In this document: piece by piece, positions 8,087 through 16,708 of the stretch
Layout of the letters: every line of letters starts with the position of its first letter
Numbering within the stretch: the first letter of the stretch is position 1
Assembly: GCA_965276835.1 (NCBI GenBank)
Contig: OZ255631.1
Coordinates: 1,054,001 to 1,118,000, forward strand
DNA length: 64,000 nt
Reading direction: 5' to 3'
Source: BOG-932 sp965276835
Lineage (GTDB): Bacteria; Pseudomonadota; Alphaproteobacteria; BOG-932; Roseiterribacteraceae
Notes under the pieces: model-generated
What the model was told of the DNA's origin: nothing
The model's database searches: none
Seen by the model: the letters and a program-made list of their open reading frames with translations, nothing else
Position numbers and translations under genes: made by a program

Positions 8087-10342
8087 ATGAGCGTGGACGT
8101 CGTCAAGATAGTTCCAGAAACGCCGTGGCAGCTTATCCTGCGTTGGTCGCGCCGCAACGGCATCGCCAACAAGTTCGCGTTGGCGCTGATCGCGATCTCC
8201 TTCATGGCCGGCACCGCCACCTACGTGGCGCTGACCGCCGGGGCGCCGTTCGGCAATGCGCGAACGGTTCTGCTGCTGCTCAGCATCGATCTTGCGCTTT
8301 TCATGTTGCTGGCCCTGATCGTCGCCCACCGCATCGTGGTGCTGTGGGGGCAGCGTCGGCAGGGCACGGCAGGCGCGCGGCTGCATGTCCGCTTCGTCAC
8401 TTGGTTCAGCGTGGTGGCCGTCGTGCCGACCATCCTGGTTGCGCTGTTCTCGGTCGGCTTTTTCTATCTCGGCGTCGAGTCCTGGTTCAGTTCCCGCACC
8501 CAGACGGCGGTCGACGAGTCGCTTATTGTCGCCAACGCCTATCTTGAGGAACACAAGCAGGCGATTCGCGGCGACATCCTGGCGATGGCCAGCGACCTTG
8601 TGTCGGTGCCGATCGGCACGCCGGAATTCAATGCCGTTCTTCGGCAACAGGCGCTCGTGCGCGACCTGTCGGACGCGATGGTGTTCGACAAATCGGGCAA
8701 TTTCCGCACCTCGACCGGCATTACCTTCGCGTTGGGGCTGGATCAGCCGCCCCTCGAGGCGGTCGAGGCGGCGCAGCGCGGCGCCGGCGATGTTCAGATC
8801 ATGACGTCGACCGAGCAGGACCGGGTGACCGCCCTGGTAAAACTTTATGGCGACGTCTTCCTCTACGTCGCCCGCCCGATCGATCCGCGCGTCCTGGCCC
8901 ATATGACCACGGTCAAGGCGGCGGCGGCCCAATATGCCCAGGCGGAGGGGTCGCGATCGGAACTGCAGATCCGCGTCTGGCTGATGTTCATCGTCGTGGC
9001 GCTGTTGCTGTTGTTCGCCGCCGTGTGGATGGGGCTGTATTTCGCCCGCCAACTGGTGACCCCGATATCGGCCCTGATCGGGGCGGCGGAACAGGTGCGC
9101 GACGGCGACCTGACGACCCGTGTCGTGGAGCCCGAAGATTCCGACGAGCTGTCGGTCCTGTCACGAACCTTCAACCGCATGACCAGCCAGTTGAGCAGCC
9201 AGCGGTCGGAACTGGTTGAGGCGAACCGCCAGCTCGACACCCGCCGGCGATTCACCGAGGCGGTTTTGTCCGGCGTGTCGGCCGGCGTTATCGGCCTCGA
9301 TCCAGAAGGCAAGATCACCCTGGCCAACCGGTCGGCGGCGGAATTCCTGGGTGTCGAGCCCGGAACCCTGTCGGGCCGGGCGCTCATCGATATCTTCCCG
9401 GAGATGGTGCCGATCCTGGAGCAGCTGGGACCCAATCAGACGCGGACCCTGCAATCTCAGTTCGACCTGCGCCGCCCGGGCCTTGCGCATCGTACGTTGC
9501 TGGTTCGCATCGCGCCGGAGGAGCAGGGCAGCACCGTTCGCAGCTATGTCGCGACGTTCGACGATGTCACCGAATTGCTTCAGGCGCAGCGGACGGCCGC
9601 CTGGGCCGATGTCGCCCGCCGGATCGCGCATGAGATCAAGAATCCGCTGACGCCGATTCAGCTGTCCGCCGAGCGGCTGAAGCGGAAATACCTGAAAGAA
9701 ATTACCAGCGACCCCGAGACCTTCGTGACCTGCACCGACACCATCGTGCGGCAGGTCGGCGATATCGGCCGGATGGTCGACGAGTTTTCCGCCTTCGCCC
9801 GTATGCCGCAGGCGGTGATGCGGCGGGAAAACATCACGGATTTGGTCGGACAATCTGTTTTCCTGCAACGCCAGGCCCATCACGAGATGCACTATGAGGT
9901 GGTCAAGCCGCCGGAAGCGATATTCGTCGAATGCGACGGGCGGCAGCTGACCCAGGCCGTCACCAATCTGCTGCAGAACGCGGCCGATGCGATCGACGGA
10001 CGCATGGCCGAAGACGGTGAGACGTTGAAACCCGGGGCGATCTCCGTAGCCGTATCGATCGAAGGCGATCGGGCCTTGATCGCGGTTGCCGATAACGGCC
10101 GCGGCCTGCCGGACGCCGGACGCGACCGTTTGACCGAGCCCTATGTCACCATGCGGGACAAGGGAACCGGACTGGGGCTGGCAATCGTCAAGAAGATCAT
10201 GGAAGATCACGCCGGCTCGCTCGAAATGCACGACAACCCAGGCGGCGGCGCGCGGGTGGTCCTTTGCATCCCGCTCATGCAAGCCGCCACCGCTGAGGCC
10301 GGCCCGCCTCGACAGGGTACGCAATCCCGCTATGGCGCGTGA
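8087..10342 (+). CDS. ntrY: Membrane sensor histidine kinase NtrY
   Basis: 751 residues from the ATG at 8087; a TTG at 8072 would add five. The N-terminal part holds four hydrophobic segments: three within the first 130 residues and one near 300-325, with an extracytoplasmic domain between. HAMP (FARQLVTPISALI onward), a PAS domain, the phospho-acceptor H515 in RIAHEIKNPLTP, and an ATPase domain (LTNLLQNAADAID region, TGLGLAIVKKI) follow. The family regulates nitrogen and redox responses with NtrX in alphaproteobacteria. Its end overlaps ntrX by 11 bases. Confidence 0.95.
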   Translation: MSVDVVKIVPETPWQLILRWSRRNGIANKFALALIAISFMAGTATYVALTAGAPFGNARTVLLLLSIDLALFMLLALIVAHRIVVLWGQRRQGTAGARLHVRFVTWFSVVAVVPTILVALFSVGFFYLGVESWFSSRTQTAVDESLIVANAYLEEHKQAIRGDILAMASDLVSVPIGTPEFNAVLRQQALVRDLSDAMVFDKSGNFRTSTGITFALGLDQPPLEAVEAAQRGAGDVQIMTSTEQDRVTALVKLYGDVFLYVARPIDPRVLAHMTTVKAAAAQYAQAEGSRSELQIRVWLMFIVVALLLLFAAVWMGLYFARQLVTPISALIGAAEQVRDGDLTTRVVEPEDSDELSVLSRTFNRMTSQLSSQRSELVEANRQLDTRRRFTEAVLSGVSAGVIGLDPEGKITLANRSAAEFLGVEPGTLSGRALIDIFPEMVPILEQLGPNQTRTLQSQFDLRRPGLAHRTLLVRIAPEEQGSTVRSYVATFDDVTELLQAQRTAAWADVARRIAHEIKNPLTPIQLSAERLKRKYLKEITSDPETFVTCTDTIVRQVGDIGRMVDEFSAFARMPQAVMRRENITDLVGQSVFLQRQAHHEMHYEVVKPPEAIFVECDGRQLTQAVTNLLQNAADAIDGRMAEDGETLKPGAISVAVSIEGDRALIAVADNGRGLPDAGRDRLTEPYVTMRDKGTGLGLAIVKKIMEDHAGSLEMHDNPGGGARVVLCIPLMQAATAEAGPPRQGTQSRYGA

Positions 10343-11732
10343 CATTCTGATCGTCGATGACGAGTCCGACATTCGGCTTCTCATCGGTGGAATTCTGAAC
10401 GACGAAGGCTTTTCCACCCGCCAGGCGGGCAGCAGCGACGCGGCGCTTTTGGCGCTGAAGGCGCGGCAGCCCAGCATGGTGATCCTCGACATCTGGCTGG
10501 AGGGCAGCCGGCTGGACGGGATGGAACTACTCGACGAGATCCGCAAGCATCACCCGGATGTGCCGGTGGTGATGATCAGCGGCCACGGCAATATCGAAAC
10601 CGCCGTCGCCGCCATCAAGAACGGCGCTTACGACTTCATCGAAAAACCGTTCAAGGCCGATCGCCTGCTGCTGATCATCGAACGGGCGCTGGAGGCGGCG
10701 CGGCTGCGGCGTGAAAACGAGGAGCTGCGGCTGCGCGCCGGCGGTTCGGCGGACCTGGTCGGGGTGTCCGCCGCCGTGTCGCGCGTTCGCCACGAAATCG
10801 ACAAGGTGGCGCCTTCGGGCAGCCGCGTGCTGATTACCGGGGCGCCGGGAGCGGGCAAGGAAACCGTCGCGCGGTTGATCCACGCCAAGTCGCGCCGCGC
10901 CACCGGCCCATTCGTCGTGCTGAACTGCGCGGCGATCCGCCCGGACCGGCTGGAAATCGAACTGTTCGGCACCGAATACGCGCTGGAAGGCGGCGGGCGG
11001 AAGATCGGGGTTATGGAACAGGCCCATGGCGGCACCTTGCTGCTGGACGAGGTCGGCGACATGACGCTGGAAACCCAGGGCAAGATGGTCCGCTCCCTAC
11101 AGGAACAGACATTCGAGCGGGTCGGCGGCTCGACCAAGGTCGAGGTTGATATCCGCGTCATCGCGACATCGACCAAGGATCTGAACGCCGAAATGGCGGC
11201 CGGCCGCTTCCGGCAGGACATGTTCTATCGTCTGAACGTGGTGCCGATCCGCGTCCCGTCGCTCAGCGAGCGGCGTGAGGATATTCCGATCCTGGCGCGC
11301 CAGTTCATGCAGCGCGCGTCGGAGGTCGGCGGCATTCATGGCCGCGAGTTCGGCGACGACGCCATCGCGGCGCTGCAAACCTATGACTGGCCGGGCAACG
11401 TCCGCCAGCTCCGCAACGTGGTCGACTGGCTGCTGATCATGAACCAGGGCGAACATACGGAACTGATCCGCGCGGAAATGCTGCCGTCGGAGATCGGGGC
11501 GATCGCGCCGGAAATGGTGAAATGGGACCGCGGGGCGGAGATTATGAGCCTGCCGTTGCGCGACGCCCGCGAGACGTTCGAGCGTGAATATCTGCTGGCC
11601 CAGGTCAACCGCTTTGGCGGCAATATCTCGCGCACCGCCGCCTTTGTCGGCATGGAACGGTCGGCATTGCACCGCAAGTTGAAGTCGCTGGGCGTGCCGG
11701 GGCAAGGCGGCGAGCGCCTCGCGAGCGAGTAA
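10332..11732 (+). CDS. ntrX: Response regulator NtrX
   Basis: 466 residues starting at the ATG inside the ntrY tail. The receiver begins ARDILIVDDESD, with phospho-acceptor D53 in ILDIW. The AAA+ domain has Walker A GAPGAGKE and Walker B LLLDEVGD, and a Fis-type helix-turn-helix ends the protein (GNISRTAAFVGMERSALHRKL). In place of the GAFTGA loop the sequence reads LFGTEYALEGGGRK, so direct sigma-54 activation is unlikely. Known alphaproteobacterial NtrX proteins share this lack and act at sigma-70-type promoters. The stop overlaps the dat start by one base. Confidence 0.95.
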   Translation: MARDILIVDDESDIRLLIGGILNDEGFSTRQAGSSDAALLALKARQPSMVILDIWLEGSRLDGMELLDEIRKHHPDVPVVMISGHGNIETAVAAIKNGAYDFIEKPFKADRLLLIIERALEAARLRRENEELRLRAGGSADLVGVSAAVSRVRHEIDKVAPSGSRVLITGAPGAGKETVARLIHAKSRRATGPFVVLNCAAIRPDRLEIELFGTEYALEGGGRKIGVMEQAHGGTLLLDEVGDMTLETQGKMVRSLQEQTFERVGGSTKVEVDIRVIATSTKDLNAEMAAGRFRQDMFYRLNVVPIRVPSLSERREDIPILARQFMQRASEVGGIHGREFGDDAIAALQTYDWPGNVRQLRNVVDWLLIMNQGEHTELIRAEMLPSEIGAIAPEMVKWDRGAEIMSLPLRDARETFEREYLLAQVNRFGGNISRTAAFVGMERSALHRKLKSLGVPGQGGERLASE

Positions 11733-12610
11733 TGGCCCGCTTTGCCTATGTGAACGGCCGTTTCGTTCGCCACGCCGACGCTGCGGTGCATATCGAGGAT
11801 CGCGGCTACCAGTTCGCCGACGGTGTCTACGAGGTCGTGACGATTCTGGGCGGTGAATTCGTCGATGAGCCCGGGCATCTGGCGCGTTTGCACCGCTCGC
11901 TGGGCGAACTGCGCATCCCGATGCCGTTCAGTGATGCGGTGCTGAAGATGACGATGCGCGCGCTGGTCCGCCGCAACGGCGTCGAGGACGGCTATCTCTA
12001 TCTCCAGATCACCCGTGGTGTTGCGCCGCGCGACTTCAAATTCCCCAAATCGTCGAAAAGCGCCATCGTCATGACCACGCGGCGGCAGGCGTTCAAGCCG
12101 GAAATCCCGTCCGAGAACGGCGTATCGGTCGTCACCGTGCCGGACATCCGCTGGGCGCGGCGTGATATCAAGTCGGTCGGCCTTCTGGCCCAGGTGCTGG
12201 CCAAGCAGGCGGCGGCCGAGGCTGGGGCGTTCGAGGCCTGGATGGTCGGTCCGGACGGTTTCGTCACCGAGGGTTCGTCCAGCAATGCCTGGATACTGAC
12301 CGGCGACAATGTCCTGATCACCCATCAGGCGGACAGTTCCATCCTGCACGGCATCACCGGCAACTCGATCGAACGGCTGGCGGCGGAGCAGGGGGTCAAG
12401 GTCGAGCGCCGGCCCTTCACCGTTGCCGAGGCGCTGGCGGCGCGCGAGGCATTCCTGACCTCCGCCACCACCTTCTGCATCCCCATCACCCAGATCGACG
12501 GCAAGCCCGTCGCCAACGGCCATCCCGGCGAAATGAGCCGGACGCTGCGGCGCGCGTATTTCGAGTATGGGCGGGAGCGGCAGGACGACGCGTTCACGTG
12601 GCCGAAGTGA
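11732..12610 (+). CDS. dat: D-amino-acid aminotransferase, PLP fold type IV
   Basis: 292 residues, the family length. It transfers amino groups between D-amino acids and 2-oxoacids, supplying D-alanine or D-glutamate. The PLP lysine is K147 in RRDIKSVGLLAQ, and the conserved blocks ADGVYEVV near residue 30 and GFVTEGSSSNAW near 180 are present. A branched-chain aminotransferase-like role cannot be excluded, but the start YVNGRFV and DRGYQFADG match D-amino-acid aminotransferases. It starts on the last base of ntrX and is probably co-transcribed with it, an arrangement seen in other alphaproteobacteria ahead of hfq. Confidence 0.9.
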   Translation: MARFAYVNGRFVRHADAAVHIEDRGYQFADGVYEVVTILGGEFVDEPGHLARLHRSLGELRIPMPFSDAVLKMTMRALVRRNGVEDGYLYLQITRGVAPRDFKFPKSSKSAIVMTTRRQAFKPEIPSENGVSVVTVPDIRWARRDIKSVGLLAQVLAKQAAAEAGAFEAWMVGPDGFVTEGSSSNAWILTGDNVLITHQADSSILHGITGNSIERLAAEQGVKVERRPFTVAEALAAREAFLTSATTFCIPITQIDGKPVANGHPGEMSRTLRRAYFEYGRERQDDAFTWPK

Positions 12611-12640
12611 AGATTCTACGAGCGCTTTCTTCAACTTCGT

Positions 12641-12787
12641 CTCCCCCCTTGAGGGGGAGGTCGGCCCGCGGGGCCGGGTGGGGGGTACCCTCGCCGCAAG
12701 GAGGTTTCAGTCAAATAGCGCGAAGGTGGGGCCATCACCCCCCTCCCGCCGGCCAAAGCGCCGTCGACCTCCCCATCAAGGGGGGAG
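12641..12787. repeat. Palindromic intergenic repeat element
   Basis: About 147 bases forming a long imperfect inverted repeat. The outer arms 12641-12660 and 12768-12787 match at 19 of 20 positions (CTCCCCCCTTGA then GGGGAGG), and inner C/G-rich blocks around GGGTGGGGGG and CACCCCCCTCCC also pair. Elements of this appearance are dispersed between genes in many alphaproteobacteria. It fills nearly all the dat-HAD gap and contains no credible coding sequence. It could form a strong RNA hairpin and separate transcription of the two genes. Confidence 0.85.
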
Positions 12788-12833
12788 GCGATGGCAGCAT
12801 TTGGCGAGATGCCTCCAGGGGCAAGGCGAAACC

Positions 12834-13511
12834 ATGAGCGGGAATATTCCGCGCCCGTCCATCGTCCTGTTCGACTGGGACAACACATTGGTGGAGAATT
12901 GGCGCACCGTTCAGGCCGCGTTCAATGCCGCGCTGGCGGATGCCGGGAAGGCGCCGTTCACGCTGGAGCAGGTGATCTTTCAAGCCCGCCACTCGTCGCG
13001 CGATATCTTTCCGGAGATTTTCGGCGACGACTGGCAGGATGCGCGGGCGATTTTCTATGACCATTTCGCCGCCAACCATCTGGCCGGGCTCAGTGTCATG
13101 CAGGGCGCCGGCGAACTGCTCGATGTTTTACGGGAACAAGATGTCCCTTTGGGCATTGTGTCCAACAAGAAAGGCGATCTTTTGCGCCGCGAGATCGCCC
13201 ATCTGGGCTGGAGCGGGCGGTTCGCCAGCGTGGTAGGTGCACAGGATGCGCATAAGGACAAACCCGATCCGGCGCCGGTCTTCCGGGCACTGGAACTGGC
13301 CGGGATCGCGGCTTCGCCGTCGGCCTGGCTGGTCGGCGATACCGATGTCGATATGCGCGCCGGCATCGCGGCCGGCTGCACACCAATCATGGTCGGCCCC
13401 GGTCCCGGGGAGGCCGATCTGCTGAAAGACGTGCCGCCAGCGCTAAGATGTCACAACTGCGGCGATCTGGCGGGGTTTGTTCGCAGGATCACCAGCACTA
13501 TATCCGTCTAG
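12834..13511 (+). CDS. HAD-family hydrolase, phosphoglycolate phosphatase-like
   Basis: 225 residues from the ATG at 12834, just after the palindromic repeat. All four HAD motifs are visible: nucleophile DWDNT near residue 14, the serine in IVSNKKGD, the lysine in HKDKPDPAPV, and the acidic pair in GDTDVDM. The cap is a small helical C1 type inserted after motif I. The closest functional match by motif is phosphoglycolate phosphatase or a related small-phosphate phosphatase; the substrate is not determined. An upstream in-frame extension would run through the repeat and is not credible. Confidence 0.85.
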   Translation: MSGNIPRPSIVLFDWDNTLVENWRTVQAAFNAALADAGKAPFTLEQVIFQARHSSRDIFPEIFGDDWQDARAIFYDHFAANHLAGLSVMQGAGELLDVLREQDVPLGIVSNKKGDLLRREIAHLGWSGRFASVVGAQDAHKDKPDPAPVFRALELAGIAASPSAWLVGDTDVDMRAGIAAGCTPIMVGPGPGEADLLKDVPPALRCHNCGDLAGFVRRITSTISV

Positions 13512-13524
13512 TACCAAGGAACGA

Positions 13525-13545
13525 CGGCCCGGATTATCCGGTCCG
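13525..13545. other. Stem-loop before hfq
   Basis: The 8-base arms CGGCCCGG and CCGGTCCG pair with one mismatch around a 5-base loop, in the 68-base gap between the HAD gene and hfq. No run of T follows, so it is not a standard intrinsic terminator; it may mark the 5' leader of hfq mRNA. Confidence 0.35.
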
Positions 13546-13579
13546 CCACCCAACAACAGCCAACGCGAAGAGAGCGTAA

Positions 13580-13831
13580 ATGAGCGAGAAAAACCAAAAC
13601 GTTCAGGAAGTTTTTCTGAACAATGTTCGCAAGAACAAGGCCCCGGTCACTGTGTTTTTGATCAATGGCGTCAAGCTCCAGGGCATCATCACCTGGTTCG
13701 ACAATTATTCGGTCCTGCTGCGCCGCGACGCGCATTCGCAGCTGGTGTTCAAGCATGCCATTTCGACGATCATGCCGTCGCAGCCGGTCCAGCTCTTCGA
13801 GGGCCCGGGCGGCGAAGAGGATGACGTTTGA
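13580..13831 (+). CDS. hfq: RNA chaperone Hfq
   Basis: 83 residues. Hfq forms a hexameric ring that pairs small RNAs with mRNAs. The Sm1 motif includes LNNVRKNKAPVTVFLINGVKL and the Sm2 motif ends FKHAISTIMPS. The distal-face residues YSVLL and the rim arginines LRRD are conserved. The acidic tail GGEEDDV is short, as in other alphaproteobacteria. The AGAGAG upstream serves as ribosome-binding site, and the stop overlaps the TTG start of hflX. Confidence 0.98.
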   Translation: MSEKNQNVQEVFLNNVRKNKAPVTVFLINGVKLQGIITWFDNYSVLLRRDAHSQLVFKHAISTIMPSQPVQLFEGPGGEEDDV

Positions 13832-15156
13832 CGTCACCCGCCGACGAAAAACTTGGGCGTGAGCAAAGCGAGGGCGCGCCCAGCGGACGTGCCCTCGTCC
13901 TTCACCCAGTCCTAAGATCCGACGAAGGGCGCCGCGACCCGGCGGCCCGGCTGGAGGAGGCTGTCGGCCTCGCCGGCGCGATCGAGCTTGAGGTCACCGA
14001 GGCCTTGCTGGTTCCCGTCAGCAAGCCACAGCCCGCAACCTTGTTCGGCTCCGGCAAGGTTGAGGAACTGAAAGGCCTGATCGCCGAACTGGAGATCATG
14101 CTGGTCGTCGTCGATCACGCGCTGACCCCGGTCCAGCAACGCAATCTGGAACGTGCCTGGCAGGCCAAGGTCATCGACCGCACCGGCCTGATCCTGGAGA
14201 TCTTCGGCGCCCGCGCCCAGACCAAGGAAGGCACGCTGCAGGTCGAGCTTGCGGCGCTGGAATATCAGCGGTCCCGCCTGGTCCGGTCCTGGACCCACCT
14301 TGAACGGCAGCGCGGCGGCTTCGGCTTCCTGGGCGGCCCGGGTGAATCGCAGATCGAAATGGACCGCCGCCTGATCGGCGACCGGATCATCAAATTGAAG
14401 CGCGAGCTGGAACAGGTGCGCCGCACGCGCGGCCTGCACCGTTCGGCGCGCAAGAAGGTGCCGCATCCGGTGGTGGCGCTGGTCGGCTATACCAACGCCG
14501 GCAAATCCACTCTGTTCAACCGTCTGTCGGGCGCCGCCGTGCGCGCCGAGGATCTGCTGTTCGCCACGCTGGACCCGACGATGCGCGGGATCGAGTTGCC
14601 GTCCGGCCGGCGCATGATCCTGTCCGACACGGTCGGGTTCATCTCCGAACTGCCGACCCAGCTCGTCGCCGCCTTCCGCGCCACCCTGGAAGAGGTGGAG
14701 GAAGCGGACCTGATCCTGCATGTCCGCGACGTGTCCCATCCCGACACCGAGGCGCAGCGCGACGACGTGCTGAACGTGCTCAGCGAGATGGGCCTGGACC
14801 TGGAGGAGGACGACCGCCTAGTCGAAATCCTGAACAAGACCGACCGGCTGCCGGAAGAGGAACGCGACCGCCTTGCCTGGCAGGAAAACCACAAGCCTGA
14901 ACTGCTGCCCGTCTCGGCGCTGACCGGCGACGGCACAGGACGCCTCCTCGATTTCATCGACCGCCGCCTGTCGCGTGCGCGCCGCGTGATCGCGCTGGAT
15001 GTCGATTTGACCGACGGCGGGGCCATTGCCTGGCTTTACCGCACCGGTGAGGTATTGGAGCGGCGCGACGACGAGCAGATGGCGCACCTGACCGTCGGGC
15101 TGGATGCCAGTGCGCTGGCGCGTTTCGAAACCACCTATCCCTACCGGGCGCACTGA
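13828..15156 (+). CDS. hflX: GTPase HflX
   Basis: 442 residues from a TTG that overlaps the hfq stop (TTGA). The N-terminal nucleotide-binding HflX domain contains GSGKVEELK and DHALTPVQQRNLE, a coiled linker covers KLKRELEQVRRTRGLHR, and the G domain has P-loop GYTNAGKST, DPTMR, DTVGF, NKTD and SALTG. HflX binds 50S and 70S ribosomes and splits stalled ribosomes under stress. The hfq-hflX pair is a widely conserved operon, supporting the unusual start. Confidence 0.96.
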   Translation: MTSPADEKLGREQSEGAPSGRALVLHPVLRSDEGRRDPAARLEEAVGLAGAIELEVTEALLVPVSKPQPATLFGSGKVEELKGLIAELEIMLVVVDHALTPVQQRNLERAWQAKVIDRTGLILEIFGARAQTKEGTLQVELAALEYQRSRLVRSWTHLERQRGGFGFLGGPGESQIEMDRRLIGDRIIKLKRELEQVRRTRGLHRSARKKVPHPVVALVGYTNAGKSTLFNRLSGAAVRAEDLLFATLDPTMRGIELPSGRRMILSDTVGFISELPTQLVAAFRATLEEVEEADLILHVRDVSHPDTEAQRDDVLNVLSEMGLDLEEDDRLVEILNKTDRLPEEERDRLAWQENHKPELLPVSALTGDGTGRLLDFIDRRLSRARRVIALDVDLTDGGAIAWLYRTGEVLERRDDEQMAHLTVGLDASALARFETTYPYRAH

Positions 15157-15196
15157 CGGCGCTCCCCCTGAATGGGCTCCACTGAGGCAAACCACC

Positions 15197-16123
15197 ATGG
15201 CGAACGTTGCGTTTATCGGTCTTGGTGTGATGGGTGGCCCGATGGCCGGGCATCTGGCCAAGGCCGGCCACAGCGTCACCGTCTATAACCGCACCGCCGA
15301 CCGGGCCGATGACTGGGTCGCGGCCAATGGCGGCAAATCTCAGCCGACCCCGCGCGAGGCCGCGATCGATGCGGAGATCGTCTTCGCCTGCGTCGGCAAT
15401 GACGACGACCTGAAACAGGTCACCACGGGCGTCGACGGCGCCTTCGCCGGCATGGACCCGGGTGCGATCTTCGTCGACCACACCACCGCCTCCGCCGACA
15501 TCGCCCGTCATCTGCACGCCATCGCCGCCGAGAAACAGGTCGCCTTCCTGGACGCCCCGGTCTCAGGCGGGCAGGCGGGAGCGGAGACGGGGCAGCTGAC
15601 CGTCATGGTCGGCGGTGACGAAACCGCTTTCGCCACGGCCGAGCCGCTCATGCGCCATTTCGGCAAAGCGGTGACTCTCATGGGCCCGTCAGGCGCCGGC
15701 CAGTTGACCAAAATGGTCAACCAGATCTGCATCGCCGGCCTGGTCCAGGCTCTGTCCGAAGGCATCGCCTTCGCCGAACACGCCGAACTGGACGTCGCCA
15801 AGGTGCTGGACGTGATCAGCAAGGGCGCCGCGCAAAGCTGGCAGATGGAAAATCGCGGCGCGACGATGATCGCCGGCAAATTCGACTTCGGCTTCGCCGT
15901 CGACTGGATGCGCAAGGACCTGTCCATCGTCATGGACGAAGCCCGCCGCAACGGCGCGCGGGTGCCGGTGGCGGCCCTGGTGGACCAGTTCTACGCCCAG
16001 GTGCAGGCCAAGGGCGGCAAGCGGTGGGATACGTCGAGCTTGGTGACGCTGCTGCGGAAGGAGGCAACCGTGCTTTCGATATCGGCGGCCGACGCGGTGC
16101 GTGCCGAACGCGACAGCCGATAA
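15197..16123 (+). CDS. NAD-dependent beta-hydroxyacid dehydrogenase (HIBADH family)
   Basis: 308 residues from the ATG at 15197. The N-terminal Rossmann fold opens AFIGLGVMGGPMAGHL, DHTTASADIAR gives the substrate loop, DAPVSGGQAGAE is the family signature, and catalytic lysine lies in GQLTKMVNQ. This is the 3-hydroxyisobutyrate / tartronate-semialdehyde / glyoxylate reductase family, and the exact substrate cannot be chosen from sequence. The gene stands 40 bases after hflX, on the same strand, and converges on the FBP-domain gene. Confidence 0.88.
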   Translation: MANVAFIGLGVMGGPMAGHLAKAGHSVTVYNRTADRADDWVAANGGKSQPTPREAAIDAEIVFACVGNDDDLKQVTTGVDGAFAGMDPGAIFVDHTTASADIARHLHAIAAEKQVAFLDAPVSGGQAGAETGQLTVMVGGDETAFATAEPLMRHFGKAVTLMGPSGAGQLTKMVNQICIAGLVQALSEGIAFAEHAELDVAKVLDVISKGAAQSWQMENRGATMIAGKFDFGFAVDWMRKDLSIVMDEARRNGARVPVAALVDQFYAQVQAKGGKRWDTSSLVTLLRKEATVLSISAADAVRAERDSR

Positions 16124-16145
16124 TTTTGGCGATGGCCTCGTTTTC

Positions 16146-16658
16146 CTAAACCAGCCGCAACTGCGGCCTCGGCCTGTGCCTGTGCTCGAAATCCGATAAC
16201 GACGCCAGAAATCGGTCCACGCCTTCGTGCAAGCGCTGCACCTTCCGCTCGACCGAGATCGTCTCGTAGAACTGCAAACCTTCGACCGCCAGGATTCCGC
16301 GCACATACAGGCTGCATTGCAGGTTGGCGCAGAACATGTCGGTCAGCGTGTGGTAACCGGTGCCGCGCCGGCTTTTATAGGTGAAGTTGGCGATGCCGCT
16401 CATCCCGTGGACCGTGCGGCACAGCGAGCACATGAAGCTGCGGGCGTTGGAGGTGCGGATCGCCATGCGCTCCAGCATCACCCCGGTCGGCTCGCCGTGG
16501 GTCTCGAAGACGCAATAGGCCTTGTCGTCGGACCGGTCGCACCAGCCCAGGAAATCGAGATTGTCCCAGCCGATCCGGTCGAACGGCGGCAGGGTCAGGT
16601 TCCGGCGATCCTCCTCCGGAAATGCCGAAACCACCTGCTCGCGGTCGAGTACATTCAT
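16146..16658 (-). CDS. FBP-type treble-clef zinc-finger protein (FusB-like)
   Basis: 170 residues. The blocks WDNLDFLGWCDR, FMCSLCRTVHG and DMFCANLQCSLYVRG match the FBP C-terminal treble-clef domain, whose best-known members (FusB/FusC) bind elongation factor G and release fusidic-acid-stalled ribosomes. Zinc ligands would be the CSLC pair, with CANLQC supplying the second pair. Function here is inferred from the domain only; most environmental members have not been tested. It stands alone between a convergent dehydrogenase gene and a co-directional kinase gene 50 bases upstream. Confidence 0.75.
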   Translation of the reverse strand: MNVLDREQVVSAFPEEDRRNLTLPPFDRIGWDNLDFLGWCDRSDDKAYCVFETHGEPTGVMLERMAIRTSNARSFMCSLCRTVHGMSGIANFTYKSRRGTGYHTLTDMFCANLQCSLYVRGILAVEGLQFYETISVERKVQRLHEGVDRFLASLSDFEHRHRPRPQLRLV

Positions 16659-16708
16659 GACGGCCCATCCTCGACGACGAGAATAACACTCTGTTCAGGC
16701 GATGCCAC

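Noticed and set aside
12567..12833. Upstream extension of the HAD gene reading through the repeat
   Set aside because: It would overlap dat and translate the palindromic repeat; the ATG at 12834 begins the conserved domain.
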